Assembly: GCA_009801015.1 (NCBI GenBank)
Contig: VHZZ01013895.1
Location: 1-22,230, forward strand
DNA length: 22,230 bases
From: Silene noctiflora
Taxonomy: Eukaryota > Streptophyta > Magnoliopsida > Caryophyllales > Caryophyllaceae
Direction of reading: 5' to 3'
The position numbers and the translations under genes are program-made. The notes beneath the pieces are model-generated. The model was not told the origin of the DNA. It searched no databases and saw nothing but the letters and a program-made list of their open reading frames with translations. Below are positions 17,301 through 22,230 of the stretch, piece after piece (positions within the stretch are counted from its first letter, which is position 1; each line of letters starts with the position of its first letter).

Positions 17301-19752
17301 TGTGAAGAAAGGCAAGTCCTTTAGCTGCTCCAAGGGCAATCATCATCCTTGTCGACCAAGGCAATGGAATGGCGGCCTCTGCATATCCCACAAAAAGTGA
17401 TAACAAGTTGAGCTAATGTACAGAAATACAAATCCAGCAATTATACAGCAATCACAGCCAGTATAATGTTGTTCAGATTTCCAATGATTAATTTCTGACT
17501 GCAGAAGGCCAAAAAAAATCTCTGACCGCAGAAGGCCAAAGAAATTAGTCATCTATACAATACTGGTCCAATTTTTCCCTAAGCAAAGACATTAATCATA
17601 ATCTCTTAGGTAAATTAATTCTGCATCACAGATTCATAGATGTGCAAATAATAACATACATCAAAACATGAAAGAGGAGTTTGCCAATTGACAGTTTCAG
17701 GAGGAAAGTGCAAATGAGAACATTTTGGCAAGTTCAGCACACATAAGTACTATTGGCAAAAAATTCACCTCGAATATGGAACATCTAATTCAATGACAAA
17801 AGTACAAGTAAGCTACTAAAGCACACATATGAAGAAAAAAAAAAAACATGAAGCTCGAAAAGAATAGTTGGGCAATTAAGAATAAGGGGAGTGAATAAGA
17901 GCAGTTACAAACTATAATCTGTCAAGGAAAAATTACCCTCACGTACATGGAACGTGTAAGAGCATAAGATAAAAGCCCGCTGAACTAAAACGCATTCATA
18001 AAGGACACAATGAGCACAGTTCTTGGCAATGGCTTATCGACTGAAAATTTAATAAGCATCGCTGTTAGAAGAGACGATAAGTAGACCTTACTAATGGGCC
18101 TAGTCGACCTACTAATCACGGCAATTAAACAATCATGTGTCTTAAACAAACTCAACAACCATGTACAAATTTAACATTTTTGTCTCTTAATCATTACCAT
18201 CGACGATCCTGATAGGATTAGGTTCAGCAACTTGGATACCATAGGTAATTAGGACGTTTGTGGCTCGGTAGAATAGAGACTTCAGAGGCGCTTATTAAAA
18301 ATGAAGATTCTAGATCAAATTTATTTTGTCATTAATTTGAGTCAACTAATCATGCCTCCCAAAAGACCATGTGTAGGGAAATGGACTTTTGGCAAATAAC
18401 TCTTCTTCATATAAATGTTAACCACATCTGACTTGGCAACTAGACTGATTTTCTGAGTGCGGACGACGTCCCCTCTAGTGGTAAAAGAAAAGTAGTGGAA
18501 ATTACATATTTTGAGCAAAATTTCTAGCTTGAATGTGTTATAGTCCGTCATTTAAAATACTTTGTGAGATTGTAGAAGAATGTAAACTCCTTGAGATTTT
18601 GATTGGTGATGTCTTTATTTAAGTGACATTACCCTATCAACAGCATTCCTATGTGTTTTACCTCCATAATCACAGGGGTAGGTGATCGATCCTGTTATTA
18701 TTAATGATAGTCACTCAAACACTAAGCTGATAACACTAATTCAAGTATTCGACATATTTTCAAACATGGCAGAACTAAAAGAACAATCAAATGATTAAAT
18801 GTGTAAAACAATGAAATAACAAATACATACTTCGAAATAAGTGATTCTCAAGGCTGCCACGAAACATGAACTCGTAAACCAGCAATCTATGGTCATCCTC
18901 ACAGCAATAACCAATCAACTTGACCAGATTGGGATGCCTAAGCTGACCAAGAAAATTCACCTCCGTCTGTTTCAACATTTCAGAAGCAAAAGAGCAAGTC
19001 AAAGAACAAGAACAGCTAACAAATTATCAAATACCACACGGCACACATACAAGCAGAAACTAAGAAGTTCTGGCTGTCCTATAGTAACATGTGAGAAGCT
19101 ATTAAGATTTTAGGGTGTATTTTCTGATTTAAAACTTGATAAATTCACGCTAAAACCTTCAATCCCAATCTTATACTACCATTGGGCGGACTTACCAATA
19201 TCATATCGAAAAAAAGAAAGAGTTATAGGGTACATACAAGCCATTCGCGGTGACCCTGAAGGCCTTCTTTATTAAGAACTTTAACAGCAACAGGAAGAGA
19301 TTTAAGGCCAACCCGGACATTCTCATCTATGTAACCCTTGTAAACAGTTCCAAATCCACCTTCGCCAAGAATGTAGTCAGAACGAAAACTCTTGGTAATA
19401 GTCTCAAGTTCATAAAGAGTAAAAGCAATAAGATCAGTGTACAATCCGACATTCTTTCTAGAATCTTCGACAGCGCCAGCTCGAGGGGTGGAAGTGGGGT
19501 CACTCAGATCTGAAATATTCCTATAGTGATGCTTGGCAACATTTCTGCTAGTAGTACCAGTACTACTACTGCTGCCTGCTACTGATTGCAGTGATGTTAA
19601 CACATGAAGCTGCTGAACTGCAATGGAATGATACAAATATTATAAAAACATGCGAAGGGTAAGGCGGGATCTAAAGGAGGTAGATCTAAAGTGAACTGAC
19701 CTTGAGCATGAGAGACGACAGCAGACTCTTCTCTAGTACCACAGTTGCCCAT
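14398..19752 (-). CDS. PBL8: Receptor-like cytoplasmic kinase VII, PBL8 orthologue (6 exons, 447 aa)
   Basis: Exons on the - strand: 19752-19701, 19617-19238, 18966-18831, 17378-17242, 15979-15856, 14912-14398. All introns are GT-AG (83, 271, 1452, 1262 and 943 bp); phases join to 1,344 bases including TGA. The product starts MGNC, an N-myristoylation plus palmitoylation signal placing it on the plasma membrane. A Ser-rich linker is followed by the kinase: glycine loop GEGGFGTV (~102-109), VAVK lysine ~130, ITEV-type helix-C glutamate ~146, YRDFKTSN catalytic loop with RD at ~224-225, DFG ~243-245, APE ~270-272. It is therefore an active-type RD Ser/Thr kinase. The kinase core and tail (RSPNPNCSP...CRVR) closely match what I recall of Arabidopsis At5g01020/PBL8 (about 410 aa); the linker and a Ser-rich insert before the tail are longer. 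Family members relay signals from surface immune receptors; the specific partner here is unknown. Confidence 0.93.
15030..15178 (+). mobile_element. Stowaway-like MITE remnant in intron 5
   Basis: After a TA at 15028-15029, CTCACTCTATCAAATTTTTATTGTCCACATTTGAC-type sequence (read 15030-15065) is the same family as the complete MITE in intron 4, whose ends read CTCCTT...ATCGTCTACATTTAAC. The right side survives only as CCAAAGTCAAG near 15170. Boundaries are approximate. Confidence 0.55.
15204..15815 (-). mobile_element. 3' end of an RTE-type LINE in intron 5
   Basis: On the - strand the sequence encodes [20 protein letters not shown] followed by [14 protein letters not shown] (about 15770-15670), the conserved C-terminal tail of plant RTE-clade LINE polymerases (usual form [14 protein letters not shown]). 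About 400 bases later comes the typical 3' terminus TGACCCCAAATCATGTTGGG ACTACAG, ending in GATGTTATTATTATC. Upstream of VGVAS a stop interrupts the frame, and only the last part of the element is present (5' truncated, as usual). It inflates intron 5 and ends some 40 bases from exon 5. Confidence 0.75.
16436..16700. other. G-rich (+) / C-rich (-) island in intron 4
   Basis: About 265 bases with clearly higher GC and strong strand asymmetry (G-rich on +). The - strand keeps an open frame (16422-16787, 121 codons) with a Pro/Ser/His-rich stretch such as [20 protein letters not shown]. No known domain was recognised. Probably a fragment of an unidentified element; alternatively a captured gene piece. 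Confidence 0.35.
16953..17205. mobile_element. Stowaway-like MITE in intron 4 (253 bp)
   Basis: Left end CTCCTTGCATCCCAAATTTA and right end, reverse complemented, CTCCTTCCATCTTGCGTTTA form imperfect terminal inverted repeats of 35 bases or more (both continue TYRTYCWC...TTTRAC). TA follows the right end; the left TA is not conserved. Short, AT-rich and non-coding, as expected for a Tc1/mariner-derived MITE. Confidence 0.75.
17379..18830 (-). other. Intron 3 of PBL8, no element recognised
   Basis: The intron spans 1,452 bp between GTATGT (18830) and TGCAG (17379). It is AT-rich and has no coding signature. The only structure seen is a two-copy tandem repeat at 17492-17546. Confidence 0.8.
17492..17546 (+). 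repeat. Two-copy ~27-bp tandem repeat
   Basis: TCTGACTGCAGAAGGCCAAA and TCTGACCGCAGAAGGCCAAA lie next to each other, separated by A-runs. Located in intron 3. Confidence 0.75.
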
Positions 19753-20020
19753 TTTAGGGAGAAAGTGAAAAAAGAATAGAATAATTATAATTATAATTAT
19801 AGTTGAGATATGTTAGTTTGTTGGTTTGTTGGTGTCATTGTTGATGGTTATGACTGATGATTCATGATTCATGATTTATGATTGATGATGAGGGTGCTCT
19901 TTAATCAACCAATTGGAAATCTTGATATCATTCATTATCTTTGGGAGTATCTCCAGTCCCCACCCAAATAAATATTATTATTATATACATATAATATAAA
20001 AAAGAAAGGAAACACACAAA
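19753..20020 (-). promoter_or_regulatory. Upstream region of PBL8
   Basis: Immediately before the ATG the - strand reads a CT-rich stretch (TTCACTTTCTCCCTAAA) preceded by TAATTA repeats, typical of a plant 5' leader. CCAATTGG at 19909-19916 is a CCAAT-type motif. A TGATTCA-type short repeat lies at 19852-19890, and TATATAATAATAA occurs near 19975-19985. The transcription start is not determinable from sequence alone, so individual motifs are tentative. Confidence 0.4.
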
Positions 20021-20052
20021 ATTGAAGTCACTACTTCGCTGCCAAAATTATT

Positions 20053-20065
20053 GGGGGGGGGGGGG
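20053..20065 (+). repeat. G13 homopolymer
   Basis: Thirteen consecutive Gs, about 300 bases upstream of the PBL8 start codon. Rare in this AT-rich setting and prone to length error in sequencing. Confidence 0.9.
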
Positions 20066-20146
20066 CTCTTTTTATCTGGGAATTATTACATGCAAATATG
20101 CAATTGTGTTATTTGCGGTTTCTTCCCAACTCCATTTCGCTGCATT

Positions 20147-20174
20147 CTTTCTTTCTTTCTTTCTTTCTTTCTTT
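20147..20174 (+). repeat. (CTTT)7 microsatellite
   Basis: Seven uninterrupted CTTT units upstream of PBL8 (GA/AAAG-rich on the gene's strand). Confidence 0.9.
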
Positions 20175-20329
20175 TATCTCCGAATTAACATCCACTTGCT
20201 TTTTCATTTCTACTTGCTTCTTTTATTGCGTCGTCTTTGTGTATGTGCTGCGTCACTTTTTGTGCTTCTAGGCCTCAATTATCATTTCATGTTAATGCCC
20301 AAGTCATTTAGAGGAGAAATTTTTGTAAT

Positions 20330-21221
20330 CAAGATCACTGGGACATGTTGCAGGTTCATGTCACTGATTAGGAAATTAAGGATATTGTCTTCTCTATCCC
20401 TAGTCATAAGGCATCTGATCTGATGAGTTTTCTTGTGCATTTTTCAAAGATGCATGAGATGATGTGGGTAAAGATACCTGTAACGTTGTCCATGACTTCT
20501 TTAAAAGTGGAAAAATGCTGAAACGGGTAAATCACAAATTTATAACTCTCATTCCCAAAGTTGATTTGCGTGTGAATGTTACTCAGTTTAGACTCATTTC
20601 ATGTTGCCATGTTGTCAATAAGGTAATTTCTAAACATGTATGTTCTAGGCTGGCTAATGTACTTCCTAACATTATTAGTCAAAATCAAGGAGACTATAAT
20701 TTATTCAAGGTAGGAACATTATTGTGAACATCTAGACTTTATAATGGAGCCTTTGTGTCTCTTCGATGTCTGCTTAAAGTTTACTTTAAAAAAGCCTATG
20801 ATTCTGTTAATTGAGCCTTTATTGAGCAAATGGTGATTGTTATGAACTTTTCTGCTCAATTTACAAATCTCATAATGGAGTGTATTCAGACTGCATCTTA
20901 TTCATTAATGTTGAATGGATAGCCATTTTGTTTTTTCAAGGGTCATTGACAAGGAAACCCTCCGTCTCCATTAATATTCACTATGGCTATGGAATACTTA
21001 TCAAGAATTATAGTTTATACTACTGAACAAATGGACTTGAAGTATCATTCCTTGTGTAGCAGAATGTAGTTATCTCACTTAGTATTTGTTGATGCCTTAT
21101 TGTTGTTCGGTAAAGGTGATCTTGGATCTATTAAGGTTCTACTTAGATATTTTGCCACCATTTCTTGCGCTTCTGGCCTTCACATGGACTGGCTTAAATC
21201 CAATATTTACTTTAATGGTGT
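20330..21221 (+). pseudogene. L1-type LINE reverse transcriptase (ORF2) fragment
   Basis: In the + strand frames one reads EIKDIVFSIPSHKA (from ~20367), VGKDTCNVVHDFFKSGK, VNHKFITLIPKVD, TQFRLISCCHVVNKVISK, LPNIISQNQG, then KKAYDSVN (~20790), ME-CIQTASYSLMLNG, QGNPPSPLIFTMAMEYLSRI (~20950-21010) and VFVDALLLFGKGD (~21083-21120), all in the order of a plant L1 RT. The catalytic FADD box is FVDA, so the second Asp is lost, and there are several in-frame stops and at least two frame shifts. It lacks the endonuclease (5' truncated) and stops after SNIYFNGV where another element begins. Dead copy. Confidence 0.88.
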
Positions 21222-21500
21222 AAGGTCCTGTTCTTTTGGACTTATTTGCTTTGCTTAAGTTAACTTAACTTATTTTTGCTGAACTTTTCTGAACTTAACT
21301 TATATTTGATAAACTTAACTTATTTTTTCTTAACTTTTCTAAACTTATTTTTGCTAAACATAACTTATTTTTGCTTAACTTTTCTGAATTTTTTTTTGTC
21401 GAACTTAACTTAACTTATATTTGTTGAATTTAACTTATTTTTGCTTAAATTTTCTGAACTTAACTTAGTTACAGAAGCTTAACTTTTCCAAACAAAATGA
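21222..21500 (+). mobile_element. MITE-like element of ~30-bp AACTTATTTTTGCT repeats
   Basis: It starts GGTCCTGTTCTTTTGGACTTA and ends CTTAACTTTTCCAAACAAAATGA, whose reverse complement (CATTTTGTTTGGAAAAGTTAAG) imperfectly mirrors the start. The interior consists of about eight degenerate units of AACTTATTTTTGCTTAACTT with TTCTGAACTT. It abuts the LINE fragment exactly where the RT reading ends. Resembles non-coding hAT-like MITEs of plants; no clear 8-bp target duplication was found. Confidence 0.5.
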
Positions 21501-21507
21501 ATATTAA

Positions 21508-21532
21508 CTTAAATAATAATAATAATAATAAC

Positions 21533-21573
<41 letters not shown>

Positions 21574-21735
21574 NAAGAAGAAGAAGAAGAAGAAGAAGAA
21601 GAAGAACAACAACAACAACAACAATAATTTATATTTAATAATAATTAATAATAATAATAATAATTTATGATTATTATGATTATAATTATTATTATTCTTA
21701 TAATTATTGTTATTGTTATTATTACTATTACTATT
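21508..21735 (+). repeat. Compound trinucleotide microsatellite (AAT/AAG/AAC ... ATT)
   Basis: (AAT)n from about 21516, (AAG)~10 from about 21575, (AAC)~6 from about 21604, more AAT, then from about 21668 ATT/GTT units. The early AAT/AAC part and the late ATT/GTT part are complementary and could form a long hairpin. One N lies at the AAT/AAG switch (21574). Confidence 0.9.
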
Positions 21736-21854
21736 TATAACACCCGTAAAATTTCCGTTTTAGAATTTATAATTTAATTAACTATTTTATTATTTTATTT
21801 ATGTTTTAAACCCATTTTTATAAAATTGTTGCTTTACATGTATAATAATAATAA
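21736..21854 (+). other. Unassigned AT-rich spacer
   Basis: Begins TATAACACCCGTAAAATTTC, faintly like the start of a plant LTR (compare TGTAAAACCC at 1271), but it is too short to judge. Confidence 0.2.
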
Positions 21855-22230
21855 CTAGTTTTGTGACCCGTGAAATTCACGGGTTTCATTTTTGTTTTGC
21901 CACTTTGTAAACTCTAGTGATGCAACTTTATAATAATAAGTGAATGTTGTATACTTGTATTAAGTCATCACTGAAAGAAATACCAGTCAANTATTTTTTA
22001 GCGAACAATATATAGTAAATAATTGTATATGTATTGTATTCAAAGTAGTCAATATATTCTCAAAAGACTTTGGTCGGTGAATAGAAACTCTAAAGACGAC
22101 TTANATAGAGAGGTTAAACAACAAACGAATTAAGAAAATGGGCAAGAAAATTTCTCATGCGTAGAGACTTAAAGTGCGTCTACCTTACAAAAACATATAA
22201 AGGATAACGTAAAACAAATAACCCATAATC
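21855..22230 (-). mobile_element. Helitron 3' terminus (element runs out of the window)
   Basis: On the - strand the palindrome ACCCGTGAAATTCACGGGT (21884-21866) is followed by a 7-base spacer and CTAG (21858-21855), then T. A GC hairpin 5-12 bases before CTRR, with insertion before T, is the Helitron 3' end signature. The rest of the element would lie at 21885 and beyond; no Rep/helicase coding is visible in the 345 bases available, so it may be non-autonomous. Ns near 21991 and 22104. Confidence 0.6.

Noticed and set aside
19250-19513. + strand 87-codon frame over kinase exon 2 (also 18841-19113 over exon 3)
   Set aside because: Shadows of the kinase exons on the opposite strand.
20022-20423. 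133-codon + strand frame
   Set aside because: Translates the G13 run and CTTT microsatellite and then enters LINE sequence out of its frame; not a gene.

Overview
The window is nuclear DNA of a flowering plant, very probably a eudicot. It has GT-AG introns, is AT-rich, is crowded with plant-type LTR elements, L1- and RTE-type LINEs and MITEs, and contains one clear plant receptor-like cytoplasmic kinase gene. The repeat content would fit Caryophyllales, but nothing here proves that. Scattered single Ns mark it as draft assembly.

Layout. 1-4222: two adjacent, incomplete Ty3/Gypsy-like LTR elements on the + strand. The first is the end of an LTR plus primer binding site and a leader rich in the near-palindrome ACTCGACCGAGT. 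The second is a ~2.5 kb LTR with an internal GC-rich minisatellite, a primer binding site and a short gag fragment. 4223-5060: AT-rich remnant, probably a decayed LTR. 5064-12177: one L1-type LINE ORF1 on the - strand, split into three pieces by two later insertions: a solo LTR (10984-11693, target duplication CCTCC) and a whole-length, non-coding LTR element (5329-10785, target duplication TGTCT). 12300-14397: decayed repeats, an LTR-like end, a Stowaway-like MITE end and possibly a SINE.

14398-19752 (- strand) is the only intact host gene. It has six exons with canonical splice sites and encodes a 447-residue RLCK-VII kinase, the apparent orthologue of Arabidopsis PBL8 (At5g01020). All kinase motifs are present and every exon phase joins correctly. 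Its introns 4 and 5 carry MITEs and an RTE LINE tail. 19753-20330 is the upstream region, with a CCAAT motif, a G13 run and a CTTT microsatellite.

20330-22230: a dead L1-type reverse transcriptase fragment (+), abutted by a MITE-like element built of ~30-bp repeats, a compound trinucleotide microsatellite able to fold on itself, and the 3' terminus of a likely Helitron on the - strand.

The host gene acts alone here: no operon-like or clustered system is visible. The most informative structure is the dated nest LINE -> solo LTR / LARD-like element. A second theme is that three unrelated LTR-type elements each carry a cluster of short GC-rich motifs, palindromic in two of them. I found no convincing evidence of a new protein-coding system.
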